From: Cryptomeria japonica
Taxonomy: Eukaryota; Streptophyta; Pinopsida; Cupressales; Cupressaceae
Assembly (NCBI RefSeq): GCF_030272615.1
Contig: NC_081413.1
Location: 555,235,136 to 555,299,135 of the forward strand
Direction of reading: 5' to 3'
DNA length: 64,000 nt
Shown here: piece by piece, positions 44,871-56,685 of the stretch
Layout of the letters: every line of letters begins with the position of its first letter
Position numbering within the stretch: the stretch's first letter is position 1
The notes under the pieces: model-generated
Seen by the model: the letters and a program-made list of their open reading frames with translations, nothing else
The model's database searches: none
What the model was told of the DNA's origin: nothing
Translations under genes and position numbers: made by a program

Positions 44871-46058
44871 TGTAGCGTCATAAAATTGTGACACTTGCAA
44901 TTTCGACTACATTTGGGTCTTCACGACGGCGGCGCAATGTTGAACCTGAATGGAGACCCCGAAACCTATTTACGACATCAAAAACTGCATCTTTCTACAC
45001 CTTGGCCTGATCCTCCTTGCACCCTACTATCCCGAGAGGTGGGACCATGGTGCCCAGTGCCTTGGTTCCTGGCCCTATTTTGGGCCCGGTCTCTTGTTGG
45101 GCATCGGGTCTTCAAGTTTGCAATTTGGAAAATAATGCTTCTAGGTCAGCCTAAGGTCAAAAAAATTAGTCTCCTAACCCTAATTGACAAGTATATAAAC
45201 TACATTTCCCCTCCCAGAAAAGGAGGAAAAACATATGTGTGCAAGAGGTGGAAGCGATAGGCAAACATTCAAACATTCAAGCATTCCTTCGAGTAATTGA
45301 GCATTCTAGGTCTCCATTCAAGGCTAGGTGTTGCATTCAAGACAAGGATTCAACCATTGAAGAGGAGAGCACCTACAACACACAACATACAACATACAAC
45401 ATCATTACACCTTCGCATGTAAGAATACAAACATTCTTACAACAAGGTATCAGTACTTGATTACATTACAAACATTTACATTTACAGCATTCTCATTTTT
45501 TGGTTAATTCCAAAACCGGGGTTTGACCTGAAGGCAAACCCCTAATCCCTAACCCCCCAATCCTCCTCTCTTTTCTATGTGTAGGTTGCAGGTACGTGGC
45601 TGTAATTGAAGATCTAGAATCCTTGTGCAGAGACGAACAGATCCCCCTTCGTTTCGCGGATTTTTCGAAGGACCGTGTGCACTCCGGGCGCCATCGTCCC
45701 GTCAACTTTTGCTCAAACTTGTAGGACAACATCGTCTCGACATTTTACTACTAATTTCAGGTCCGCAGCTTCATCTCGTGTCTCTATCTCTATCTACAAG
45801 CGAATCTTTCCTACTTTTACATACACTCCTAGTTCAATCCTTCTATCTACATTCTTTACAAAAGAGGGTATCCTTGCTGTCTCAACCCTTGAAACTCATC
45901 TAGAATTCAATCTTGCATTGTGTGGGATTGGATCTTGTGAGTTTCAACCCCTCTTTTGAATGTAAAGTCTCTCCTAAGTGAAAACCGTCAATCCTAGTGA
46001 CCTCCTTTCTCTCTCCTTGGAGTGGGGGAACACCTAGGGTTCGATTTTCCGCTTTACA
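44871..46058 (+). repeat. GypC 5' LTR
   Basis: 1188 bp, TGTAGCGTCA...GCTTTACA. The tandem word CAAACATTCAAACATTCAAG (about 45258) has two copies of its 10-bp unit here and three in the 3' LTR. Confidence 0.95.
45190..45200 (+). promoter_or_regulatory. TATA box candidate in GypC LTR
   Basis: AGTATATAAAC about 320 bp into the LTR, repeated identically at 51960-51970. Position fits a U3 promoter; inference only. Confidence 0.45.
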
Positions 46059-46061
46059 TTT

Positions 46062-46079
46062 TGGTGAACCCAATGTGAA
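46062..46079 (+). other. GypC primer-binding site, tRNA-Trp type
   Basis: TGGTGAACCCAATGTGAA, three bases after the LTR; two transitions from the GypA site. Confidence 0.7.
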
Positions 46080-47434
46080 CATCCTAATTCTGATTATTCA
46101 TAGTTAGATCTGAAAAATTTTGCTTCCTTAATTACATTTCCATGTTTGATCTTTTGCAAATTTTAGAGGTTAATTGCATAAAAACCCTAAATTTTTCTTT
46201 TAGTAATTGAGCTTGTGAAATGTTTAATTGTTAATGCTTGTTTTAGATCTACCCTTCTATTGCAAATTATCAATTCATATTTGTGCCTTAATTCTGAAAA
46301 TTAAGTGGTTAAGTGTCAAAACCCTAATTTTTAACCCTCTTGATTCAACCTTTGACCGATGATTTCATTGATCAGAACACCTCCAAATCGGCTGTAACTT
46401 CGGATTCCGCAACAAAACCATAATATCTTTCATCCCTGAAAATTTTGAAAAATGTTGCGAGGACCGTGTGCACCCCAAGCACCATTGTCCCCGACATTTT
46501 TTCCGAAATTTCGGGAGCTAGATCTTACTGTATTTTTCTGCTAGAATCCAGAATCTTGGCTGATTTCATCAATTCTAACACTTTCAAAATTAAAGTCAAA
46601 GTTGGTCTAGTGATTGCTTGTATTAAGGCTTCTAATCATTCAAAAATTGTTGAAATTGAAATTTTGTGTTAAAATTGGGTTTCTTACTGTCCTAAATCTG
46701 AAAAGTGTGTTGGCATTCATTCGAAGTTTTAGTGCTTTATTCAATTTTTTGCAATTTGTGACTTTTGAAATTAAGTGTTTAATTGCAACAACTTTGATTT
46801 CCGCTTTCAAAATTGAATTTTGCATGAAATTGAGTCAACTTTTAAATTTCAAAGCCTGCATTGCTTTTAGTATTCCCTCTAAAATCATAAAATTCAAAAT
46901 TTCAGTTTCCCTCTTTTTTTCAAAATTCAAATTTTGCATTTTTCAACAATCTTGGTAGGATTCAATTTTGAGATTGCAACTTTAATTTGGCCTATCTACA
47001 GATCGTAAAATCACTCAATTTTTTCAGATTATCTTTAAAATCATCATAACCTTCATCCCTGAAAATTTCGAAAAAAGTTGCAAGGACCGTGTGCACTCCT
47101 CCGTTCACCACGGTCCCCGACATTTTTTTCAAAATTTCGGGAGATTGTCATGATTGCATTTAACAGCTTAAATTTAGGAGATTGGTTGATTTTATTGAAA
47201 TTTGCTACCTCTAAATTCGAAAATAAATTCAAAATTCAAGATTTCAATTTTCAAGATAACAATTAAAATTAAGAGCTACCCCCCTTGGCCCTAATTTTTC
47301 AATTGTGCCTACCTTTCTTGGAAGTTGTGTTTCCCTCTTCTTTCACAAAGTTCAAATTAGATAATCATTATCTCATTGTTCAATTTTGCCAATTTTATTT
47401 TCAAAATTCAAAATCTTCTCTCTCTCTCTAGAGC
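46080..47434 (+). other. GypC untranslated leader
   Basis: About 1.35 kb, AT-rich, no frame of note. Two similar blocks (about 46430-46520 and 47055-47140) share CTGAAAATTTTGAAAAA/CTGAAAATTTCGAAAAA, AGGACCGTGTGCAC and CCCCGACATTTTTT, i.e. an internal duplication about 625 bp apart. The GGACCGTGTGCAC word also occurs in the LTR (45670). Confidence 0.55.
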
Positions 47435-50400
47435 ATGAGTTTTTAAACAATAAGCCCTACTTACACTATTCCCGTTCGACAAAGCCTTAGAATTAAGTCT
47501 ATCCAAGGTTTAATTACCGAGGAGATGGAACCTAATTTGAATGGCCTTTTTAACGAGGACATGGGTAATTCCTCTAATCCTCTTAATGATGAAGAAGCTC
47601 TCCATGAGGTTTCTGTAGAACAACTTTCGAAATTGAATAACCAATTTGATGATTTTCAGCAATGGATGTCTCAAGAATACCCCGATAGTCAAGCTCTTTC
47701 ATTAATTGAGGGTCTAAAACGTATGGTTCAAAGTGATAAGAATGGAATTGATATTTTGCATAGTATTGCACACATTGTGGATTCGAATGTGATGCCTATG
47801 AAGAGTTGTGCTGAAACTTTAGGTTATACACAACCTCCTACTCAAGTCAATCATTCTATCCCTTTGATAGCTTCTATTGCTAGTATACCTACTTTTACAT
47901 CAAACATAATGACTACTTCAATACAAAACATTCCACCTATGATCACCAGTCATGGGGGCAATCCTTCTTCTTCAATCAACCCTCTTCCTTCATTCAATCC
48001 GACTTCTTCATTAATTCCTTCAATGAGTGTCCCTATTACATCTCCACAAATGAACATGACGCAAGGGGGCAATTCATTCAACCATTCCATTCCTCCTTGT
48101 AGTGCTCCTTTTTTTCAATCATCTCCTATGACTAACTATCATAGTGTCCCGCCACCTTACTCTCAATCAATACCTTCTTTCAATAACATAATACCTCCAT
48201 CACAATCTAACATGTCTAATATGAACTCTTCGACTGAAGTGACCATTAACAATCTTGCACAAACTGTCTCTTCTTTACAGCAACAAATTGCCTCTATGAA
48301 TCAATCTAAGTTTAGTGTGCCCACATTTGATGTTGCAAGCCCACTTTCTCTTGACATTGTTCGAGCTATCCCCCCTAAGCATGTTGAAATCCCACAGTTG
48401 GAGCTTTATAATGGTAAAGGTGATCCTCTAACACATGTTAAGACCTTTCAAACAATATGTACCGATTTTTCTCATGACCAAAGGTTGCTTGCAAAACTGT
48501 TTACTAGAACATTAAGAGATAAGGCTCTACAATGGTATTGCTCATTGCCTTCCTATTCTATTACTTCTTTCCAACAACTTGCAAATGCTTTTATTCAACA
48601 GTTTCAAAACAATATAAGTCCTAAAGTTACTTTGATTGATTTAATGCATTGTAAACAAGGTGTTAAAGAAAAAGTGACTGATTTCATTGGTAGATATAAG
48701 CATTTGTGTGCTCAAATTTCTTTTCCAGTACCTGACAATGATATTCAAATAATCTTTATTTCTAATTTACAAAAAGATATTAGAGAAAAACTTATGTTTT
48801 CTGAGTTTACTTCTTTCCAACAGTTGTGTGCAACTCTTCACAATAATCAACTGACTGTGAGTCAAATGGAACAAGCAAATCCTATGGCTCTGAGTGATTA
48901 AGGGTGATAGTAGTCAACAACCATTTGGGAAGTTTAAACCGAACAGAGGGTTCGTTAAGTTCAATGAAAACATCACCAACAACAATGTGAATGCAGCATC
49001 AGGTGTGCCTCCTATTTCTAGGTTTTTCAAGAAAGAAAGAGAGTTTACTCCTTTGAATGAATCATTGCATAGTATTATGAATAAGTTATTGGAACAAAAT
49101 GTGCTTACTCTCCCTCCTATAAAGCAAATAGATCCTGCAAAGATTAATTCACCCTATTTTGATAACAAATCTTTTTGTCAATTTCATTGTCAACCTGGGC
49201 ATGATACTGAAAAATGTTTTGCTTTAAAGAGTAAAATTCAAGATTTGATTGATAATAATACTATCTCTGTTTCAGGTGTGAAGGATAAAGGCAACACATC
49301 TGTAGCTCTTCCTAACCAAAATCTTAAGATTTTTACTGATCCATTACCTTCTCATACCTCTAATGTGATTGAGACTAATGGTTCCTCTTTCTCACCTGAT
49401 GGTCTTGTGTCTATGACTCCAAATGTGATTAACTTTGTAGAGCAGCAGAAAATCCCTAAAGAACCTTCCATCACATTTGATTCCAGTGAAACTATCAGGG
49501 CACCTGATGGTCCTTTATATATAGTTGCAAAACTCAAGAATACACCTTGTCGTGGAGTGCTTATTGATCCTTCTTGCATGGTTAATGTTATTACTGAAGA
49601 ATTTCTTTTTACTTTGCAATTGAATCAAGTGATCTATGACAAAACAAATTTGGTTGTGAAATTATTTGATACATTTTCTTCTCTTGCAATTGGTTCTATT
49701 ACATTACCTATTGAGGTCCATAACAAATCCCTTGATGTGAGCTTTGCTATTATTCCATCATCCGAACAATTTCGTGTGAAGCTAGGCTATCCTTGGCTAT
49801 CTTCCATGAAAGCTATTGCTTCTCCTATTCACAAGTGTTTGAAATTTCCCCATAATGGTGAAGTTGTTAATGTTAATCAGAGTCTCTTTAAACTAGTTGA
49901 AAGAACTTCTAGCGTTCCTATTGATTATTTTTGGCCTAAACAATTCCAATCTCTTCCACTGCGAAGTGATCATCTTTTCAAATCTTTTCAAAAGTGGAAA
50001 AAAGATATGATCCTATCTCTAAGTGAACCTCGAACACCCAAACTTGATATTCCTATCGTTCTTGAGAAGGAAGTTCTTCCTTTGAAAGATAAAACTAATG
50101 TCTTTCCTCAAGAAGATTCCCAGCCCATTCCTATGGATGTGACTATGTCTATGTCTAATAAAATTTATAAAAGTAGACCTATACCTCCTCATCATGATGG
50201 ACTTGGTCTCCTTCCTAAACCAAATATTCCTCCTTTATATGGAGCAGTTCCTCTTCCTTTCTCTTATAGAGAGAAGAGACCTTCCTCTTCTCCTATTATC
50301 CAGCCTAAGAGACCACAACCTAAACACCCAAGTGATAAGGATGAGAACATTCCTCCTCCTCAATCTTCTCAACTTCCTACTAAGACTAGACGAAATTGTT

Positions 50401-50885
50401 CTGCGCGTGAATGCCGACGAAAGCATCATCTTAGAGCTTGTGCAGCTGCTTCTCAAACTTTGCAATCCCCAAAAACACCTTCAGCTAGTATTATTCCATT
50501 TTCTCCCCAGCCGAAAATTGAGCCAAAATCTCCTAAGCATAAGATGCATGATGGTTTTGATCCTGTGTGAGTTAAAGATCCTATTTTTATAAATCTTGAT
50601 GATGATATAGATGAAAATGTTAATCATGATGAAAATGTTACTTCTCTTGCTTCTGATAATGAATATGAATATGTTGATATTGATAACCATTTATCTAACG
50701 AATTTTCTAAAGCACTTATCTTAGCTCCTAGACAAGAACAACGTGGCTTGGAACATGAACATAGCCCTTGTTTGGATCTTGTGATAGCTCCATCTGCTGT
50801 GTTGGATGTTCCTCCTCTAGTGTGTTTCCTGCCTTCCCAAAATATTGATCAACAAGATCGGGGGGTGGATGACGTGCTAGACTAG
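47435..50885 (+). pseudogene. GypC Gag/protease-like polyprotein, three lesions
   Basis: Start inferred at the ATG at 47435 (MSF) by comparison with GypB (MSFTTISPTY); codon 4 is TAA here, and the next ATG in frame is 47525. Regions: helical N-terminus, Ser/Asn/Pro-rich linker with TINNLAQTVSSLQQQIASM, Gag core 48390-48860 (WYCSLPSYSITSFQQLANAF, GRYKHLCAQI), knuckle variant FCQFHCQPGHDTEKCF (49175-49225), retropepsin-like GVLIDPSCMVNVI (49555-49595), a Pro-rich part, CSAREC/HHLRAC (50398-50450) and an acidic end. One extra T at about 48898 shifts the frame relative to GypB. A TGA at 50568 precedes a further open stretch to the stop at 50883. No pol follows. Confidence 0.85.
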
Positions 50886-51625
50886 TTCATTAGCATAGCA
50901 GACTCTCTTCTCCTCTCTTGATCTCTTTTGTTACTTCTTCTATGTGTTATTCTCATTCTTCTATTTGTTGTCCTTAGTGTTGTCTACTTGAGGACGATGC
51001 AAAGCATTGAGATCTCTTTGGGTCTCTCTCATGTTGACTCAAAAGGGACATGTGTTCCCTTCTTCTAGGTGACCTTCCTTGATTGGGGAATGAAGAACAA
51101 TTATGCATACATACATATGATATACATGAATTATCATACAGCATACTGACCCCAAGGAAAGCGAAGTCACCTCGTGATTTGTGTTTTGTGTCTATTATTC
51201 TTGGGTTTATCTCACACTTGGGGGATAAATCTTTGTGATAATGCGCTCCTTTACCTTCTCATTTCTTATGTGTATCACTACGTTAAAGCAATCACCCCCG
51301 ATGAGGCATGTGCAATCGCTTTAACATAGGGGGCATACACTCTGTCCATATCTCTTCAAGATTCTTAAAAAATTTCTTGGCAAACTTCGCTTTGCCTTGA
51401 AAATTTTTGGGTATTTTTTCTTGCATGACTCATAGTGAAGGAACCATACTACTGTCAGTCATGGTTCTCCCTCGTGATCTTCCCTTTTTATTTGTCAATC
51501 AAAGTCGTAAGATCCTTAGTCCACTGGGGGCTTGGTGTATCTTGCCTCCTTGACGTGGTGAAAGTCTTTCAATGTTGTTTCCTTGTACTTTACCGAAAGT
51601 ATGGGCGTACGCTTATACTCCCGCT
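50886..51625 (+). other. GypC 3' untranslated region
   Basis: About 740 bp. It contains AGGACGATGCAAAGCATTGAGATC, GGGGAATGAAG and CCCCCGATGAGGCATG blocks that reappear in GypB (minus) around 37690-38010, so this non-coding part is conserved between the two families. Confidence 0.6.
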
Positions 51626-51640
51626 AAAGTGGGGGCTAAA
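51626..51640 (+). other. GypC polypurine tract
   Basis: AAAGTGGGGGCTAAA, immediately 5' of the 3' LTR. Confidence 0.88.
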
Positions 51641-52834
51641 TGTAGCGTCATAAAATTGCGACACTTGCAATTTCGATTGCATTTGGGTCTTCACGATGGC
51701 GGCGCAACGTTGAACCTGAATGGAGACCCTAAAACCTGTTTACGACATCAAAAACTGCATCTTTCTACACCTTGGCTTGATCCTCCTTGCACCCTGCTAT
51801 CCCGGGAGGTGGGACCATGGTGCCCAGCGCCATGGTCCCTGGCCCTATTTTGGGCCTGGTCTCTTGTTGGGCATCGGGTCTTCAAGTTTGCAATTTGGGA
51901 AATAATGCTCCTAGGTCGGCCTAAGGTCAAAAAAATTAGTCTCCTAACCCTAATTGACAAGTATATAAACTACATTTCCCCTCCCAGAAAAGGAGGAAAA
52001 ACATGTGTGCAAGAGGCGGAAGCGATAGGCAAACATTCAAACATTCAAACATTCAAGCATTCCTTCGAGTAATTGAGCATTCTAGGTCTCCATTCAAGGC
52101 TAGGTGTTGCATTCAAGACAAGGATTCAACCATTGAAGAGGAGATCACCTACAACACACAACATACAACATACAACATCATTACACATTCGCATGTAAGA
52201 ATGCAAACATTCTTACAACAAGGTATCAGTACTTGACTACATTACAAACATTTACATTTACAGCATTCTCATTTCTTGGTTAATTCCAAAACCGGGGTTT
52301 GACCTGAAGGAAAACCCCTAATCCCTAACCCCCCAATCGTTCTCTCTTTTCTGTGTGTAGGTTGCAGGTACGCAGCTGTAATTGAAGATCTAGAATCCTT
52401 GTGCAGAGACGAACAGATCCCCCTTCGTTTCGCAGATTTTTCGGAGGACCGTGTGCACTCCGGGCGCCATCGTCCAGTCAACTTTCGCTCAAACTTGCAG
52501 GACAGCATCGTCTCGACATTTTACTTCTAATTTCAGGTCCGCAGCTTCATCCTATGTCTCTATCTCTGTCTACAAGCGAATCTTTCCTACTTTTACATAC
52601 ACTCCTAGTTCAATCCTTCTATCTACATTCTTTACAAAAGAGGGTATCCTTGTTGTCTCAACCCTTGAAACTCATCTAGAATTCAATCTTGCATTGTGTG
52701 GGATTGGATCTTGTGAGTTTCAACCTCTCTTTTGAATGTAAAGTCTCTCCTAAGTGAAAACTGTCAATCCTAGTGACCTCCTTTCTCTCTCCTTGGAGTG
52801 GGGGAACACCTAGGGTTCGATTTTCCGCTTTACA
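51641..52834 (+). repeat. GypC 3' LTR
   Basis: 1194 bp partner of 44871-46058; nearly all differences are C/T or G/A. Confidence 0.95.
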
Positions 52835-53079
52835 AATTGATAGCACTATCACACCACCTCTTACAATATATTTAAATGATGATTCTAATAGAATGGTTGA
52901 AAAAGTGACGATAATGCAAAATTGTAGATAGTCTTTGCTAGATATTTAAATTTATATTCCAAGGACATGTGTGAGGATCTTTGTTTAGATAGTCATCCTT
53001 CATGTAGGGAAATGGTTAATCCTCCTAGTACGCAGATAATTTTTTATAAACTGACTCATAGGGGTGTATGCTTTGTGTG
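52835..53079 (+). other. Right half of the host frame and flank
   Basis: Continues the frame broken by GypC to a stop at 52929-52931, then non-coding sequence leading into the purine-rich block. Confidence 0.4.
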
Positions 53080-53474
53080 TTTTATTTTTTCTTGTTCATA
53101 CTGTTATTCCTTATGATGTGAGATGGAGAGATAGAAAGATATGGATAGAGATAAGAAGTGATATATAGAGAGAGGTAGAAAGGGAGAAATATATAAAGAT
53201 AGATAGAGATGGAGAGAAAACCTGAGGGGGAGAGAGGAAGAGAGAGGGAGATAGAGGGACAAAGGGAGATGGAGAGAAATAGATAGAATGAGGTAAAGGG
53301 AGAGATACAGATAGAGAGATAGGTAAATAGAAAGGAAGAGCTAGAGTGGAAGAGGGAGAGTGAGAGATAGAGAGAGATATAAATGGTTATATAAAGCAAT
53401 AGAGAGATAGAGATATAACGATATATAAAGGAGTAGAAGGAGAATATAGACAAACAAAAAAAAGACAATATTGA

Positions 53475-53476
<2 letters not shown>

Positions 53477-53552
<76 letters not shown>
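53477..53552. repeat. (GA)n, about 37 units
   Basis: Uninterrupted GA dinucleotides. Confidence 0.95.
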
Positions 53553-53554
<2 letters not shown>

Positions 53555-53753
53555 AATACATATAGTGGTTGAGGGAGAAGAAGAGGGAGAGGGAGAGGGA
53601 GAGGATCAAATGGGGATATATAGAGATATAGGGAGGTAAATGTAGAGAAAGATAATGAATTTAGAAATAGAGAGAGGAGTGAGAAAATGGTAGAGAGAAC
53701 TAGAAATTTAGAGTAGGAGAGATAGAGGGAGAGATGAAGTGAATAAGAGAGAG

Positions 53754-53791
<38 letters not shown>
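53754..53791. repeat. (CA)n, about 19 units
   Basis: Uninterrupted AC/CA dinucleotides; the only pyrimidine-containing run on this strand apart from the TG tract. Confidence 0.95.
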
Positions 53792-53792
<1 letters not shown>

Positions 53793-54151
53793 GCTCAATA
53801 TAGAAAGAGGGATAGAGAGATAGAGGTAGAGTGATATGGATGTAATGAGAGAGGAGAGAAAGGTAGAGAAAATGAGATATGGATATAGAGTAGAGGAGGA
53901 GATACAAAGATATAGATAGAGGGACAAGAGTGAGATAGAAAGGATGAGACAGGGGTAAGTAATAGAGGCAAAGAGATAGAGATAGGAAGGGGGAAGATAA
54001 AGAGATAAATGGAGATGGAGATAGGGAGGAAGAAACAAGGAATGTATATATGAGTGAAAGAGATATGGAGAGAGATAGAGAGAATATGTGTGCATACATA
54101 TATACATGTATGTGTGTGTGCGTGTGTAAAAATGTTTGTGTATGTGTGTTC

Positions 54152-54153
<2 letters not shown>

Positions 54154-54185
<32 letters not shown>
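54154..54185. repeat. (TG)n, about 16 units
   Basis: Preceded by imperfect TG-rich sequence from 54086; followed by TATATA then GAGAGA. Confidence 0.95.
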
Positions 54186-54187
<2 letters not shown>

Positions 54188-54560
54188 ATATATAGAGAGA
54201 GAGAGAGATGGAAATATATAAATTTATAAGAAGTGATATATAAAGAGAGGTAGAGAGTGATATATAGAGAGAGGGTAAGAGAGAGATAAAGGAGATGTCA
54301 AAGACAAGTAATAGAGAGATAGAGAGATATATACAGAGAGGGAGAGATAGATAAAAATAGAGATAAAGATTGTATGTGTGAGTGTGAGAGATATATATAG
54401 AGATAGAGATAGGGAGGGAGAATTAGGGAGTGTGTATGAGAGATGTGGAGATAGAGATAGAGGGGAGAGAGATATAAATCAGTAAAGGGAGAGGGAGAGG
54501 GAGGGAGAGGATAAAGAAGTGGAGAGATTTAGAAAGAGGAAGTGATAGAGAGGAGGGAAA

Positions 54561-54578
54561 GGGGGGGGGGGGGGGGGG
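54561..54578. repeat. Mononucleotide run G18
   Basis: Eighteen G, potential G-quadruplex; length likely unstable. Confidence 0.92.
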
Positions 54579-54643
54579 CGGGAGCGGATATAGGGATAGA
54601 AAGAGAGATAGAGAGACATATATATAGTGGGAGAGATAATGGG

Positions 54644-54645
<2 letters not shown>

Positions 54646-54716
<71 letters not shown>
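54646..54716. repeat. (GA)n, about 35 units
   Basis: Uninterrupted AG dinucleotides ending the block. Confidence 0.95.
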
Positions 54717-54718
<2 letters not shown>

Positions 54719-54720
54719 CG

Positions 54721-55765
54721 AGCTATTAGATTTGTGCATATTAATTTTATTTATACTATATAAAAATTATATTATAGTCATATTTAATAATTTTTATTAT
54801 AGAATCTAATATATAACTAGCATACCTATATTTTTAAATATCTATGCAAAAGATGCCGAGAGATCATTTGAAGATAAACAAATATGTTAAGAGAAACAAA
54901 AAAGAATGCATTGTCAAACACATTCATTTTTCCTTAAGACAACGCTTCATTCCGCATCACATAGCCCAATTCTTATAAGCTGCTTCACACTTATGGACAT
55001 GTCGTTGATGAATATACTCTCCAATGTTGAGGTCTTCATTATGCTTGTTATAAGGTGCACCAAAGTCAATTTACTCAAAACTTAAACTCATCTCACTCAA
55101 TAAGTATTATTATAAATCAATATTTAAAAAATAATCTCTCTAAAATATTCATAACTAAAATTAAAATTATTTACTAAAATAAAAATATATATATATATTT
55201 CAAATTTCAAATCAAGCTATGTGTGTTATTTGATTGGAAAATTAAACAATACCATGCACATAATTATGGCTCCAAAAACGCACTAATGTACTACAGAAAG
55301 TTGCATAACACACAGTTACGGATGCATTGCAAACCATTTGATCACAAAAATGATGGCTGTAATTTTTCAAGGGTGTCAATAACCAAAACGGTTTTGGAAC
55401 AAGAATAACTGCATCCCATGTAACGACACAAAAAAACACAAAGAATAAAAGAAGCTCCATAAAGATAACACGGTTGCATTTAAGATATTATTTATTCTCT
55501 ATCATAATAAGAAAATTTTAGGTAGCAATAAATGAAGCATCCTATCACCAATGAATGGCATATCATACCAATCAGCAGCAGATTAACATAAGACACAAAA
55601 CAACAGAAATTTTTAACAGCTTTAGACCATGTATGGCCATGACTACTAAACATTATAATTCTTTGCTGAAAGAAGTCCTTTCATTATGACTGAGGACTGC
55701 AATATTATTCAATTAAAAACTTACTGTTTGGAAATGAATTGATCAAAATTACAACAATAGGAAAG
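54721..55765. other. AT-rich sequence without recognised features
   Basis: No protein, RNA or repeat recognised; contains a short TA run near 55190. Confidence 0.5.
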
Positions 55766-55771
55766 AAAAAA

Positions 55772-55816
55772 GCGCTGGTAAACATGTATGCAAAATGTGC
55801 AAGCACAGACAAGGCT
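55772..55816 (+). pseudogene. PPR motif fragment (left of LINE)
   Basis: The frame reads ALVNMYAKCASTDKA, the hallmark of plant PLS-type pentatricopeptide repeats (consensus ALVNMYAKCGSIDKA). PPR proteins bind organellar RNA. Only this piece is present: downstream it loses similarity at once (HSSHLIFPSY), and upstream there are only a few in-frame codons. The continuation expected in a PPR gene (VFDRLP..DVISWNA) is found at 63247, on the other side of the LINE. Confidence 0.65.
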
Positions 55817-55819
55817 CAT

Positions 55820-56286
55820 TCAAGTCACTTAATCTTCCCATCTTACATACGCTATATGTTATCTATCCACTTTATCAGCTTGTTCATCTTCATTTTTTCC
55901 AGCATATATTATTATTTAATTTGTAGATTATGCTGCATCTTGCATTGTTTGTATGCAGCATTTAAGAGAAGTATATGTTCATTGTTTTTTTCAAGTACTG
56001 TTTAGATTATTATTCTTTTGAAAATTTTGCAGCCATTTCAGACATAAGATGTGTGTTTCTGATAAATCTTCTGTTATTTTTTTGCTTTGATTTGTGTCAG
56101 AATTAATGACAGGCAAGCACCCAAATATTGCATATGCTGATCTATACCAGGTGAGCAACCTTTGAGCATAACATGTGGAATTGATTGGTTTATGGAGCAC
56201 GTTGGGTTATCAATTACTGGTAAGTTTTGCTATTATTTCTGAATTTAACTTTGTATTATGGAGTATTTCAATGTTATCAATCAATC
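55820..56286 (+). other. Sequence between PPR fragment and LINE
   Basis: AT-rich with intron-like signals: TTTTGCAG near 56032, TTTGTGTCAG near 56100, CCAGGTGAGC near 56150 and CTGGTAAGTTTTG near 56219. No clear exon product. Confidence 0.35.
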
Positions 56287-56685
56287 TTTTTTTTTAAATC
56301 GATAAAGGCAATGTCAGATTAATATATTAATTCATATGGATGATTACAGCATAAAATCTCAAATTTCCAAAAAGTTCAGATGGCCTAAAGACAGACAATA
56401 TGAAACTAAATCCCTGAGTATGCACAGAAAGGGAAACCAACTCCAAAGCCCTCAAAAACTTTACAAGCTCGGATTGAACATAAAGTTTTTCTTATAAACA
56501 TTAATCCTTATGAAACCTCATCAGGCATTCAAAAATATTTTCAAAGTTTAAAGCTATGAATAACGAAGTCATAGCAGAATTTATGAAAGTTCAATTTTAG
56601 CAGAGAAATTTAAAAAAAAAAAAAAACAACTAAAGGCTCCGAACAGCCTCAAAAGAAAAAACCCTAGCTTGAAACACCTATCTGG

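Larger units (their letters stand above)
44871..52834 (+). mobile_element. GypC: best-preserved Gag-only LTR retrotransposon
   Basis: Plus-strand element of 7964 bp with LTRs 44871-46058 and 51641-52834, and target duplications AATTG at 44866-44870 and 52835-52839. It has a tRNA-Trp-type primer site at 46062 and polypurine tract TAAAGTGGGGGCTAAA ending at 51640. It encodes one polyprotein of about 1150 codons with an early stop, a 1-base frameshift and a late stop. LTR differences, counted by eye over the first 290 bases, are 18, nearly all transitions; later parts are closer. There are no pol domains anywhere in the interior. Confidence 0.95.
53080..54720. repeat. 1.6-kb purine-strand microsatellite block
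   Basis: The plus strand is almost entirely G and A, made of GAGA, GATA, GGGAGA and ATAG words, with embedded pure dinucleotide runs. Long open frames on either strand here are artefacts of the repeat (Ser/Leu/Tyr or Arg/Glu strings). Confidence 0.9.

Noticed and set aside
5374..52834. Reverse transcriptase or integrase in the LTR elements
   Set aside because: Looked for YVDD/FADD-type, DTG/DSG and HHCC motifs in the frames of all six elements; none seen. The only reverse transcriptase is in the LINE.
53082..54763. Long open frames of up to 270 codons on both strands
   Set aside because: They are simple translations of GA, CA and TG repeats (Ser/Leu/Tyr or Arg/Glu strings) with no domain.
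56285..56302. Clean target duplication for the LINE
   Set aside because: TTTCAATG occurs near both ends (56266 and about 63088), but 13 unmatched bases lie between it and the poly-A tail, so it is not convincing.
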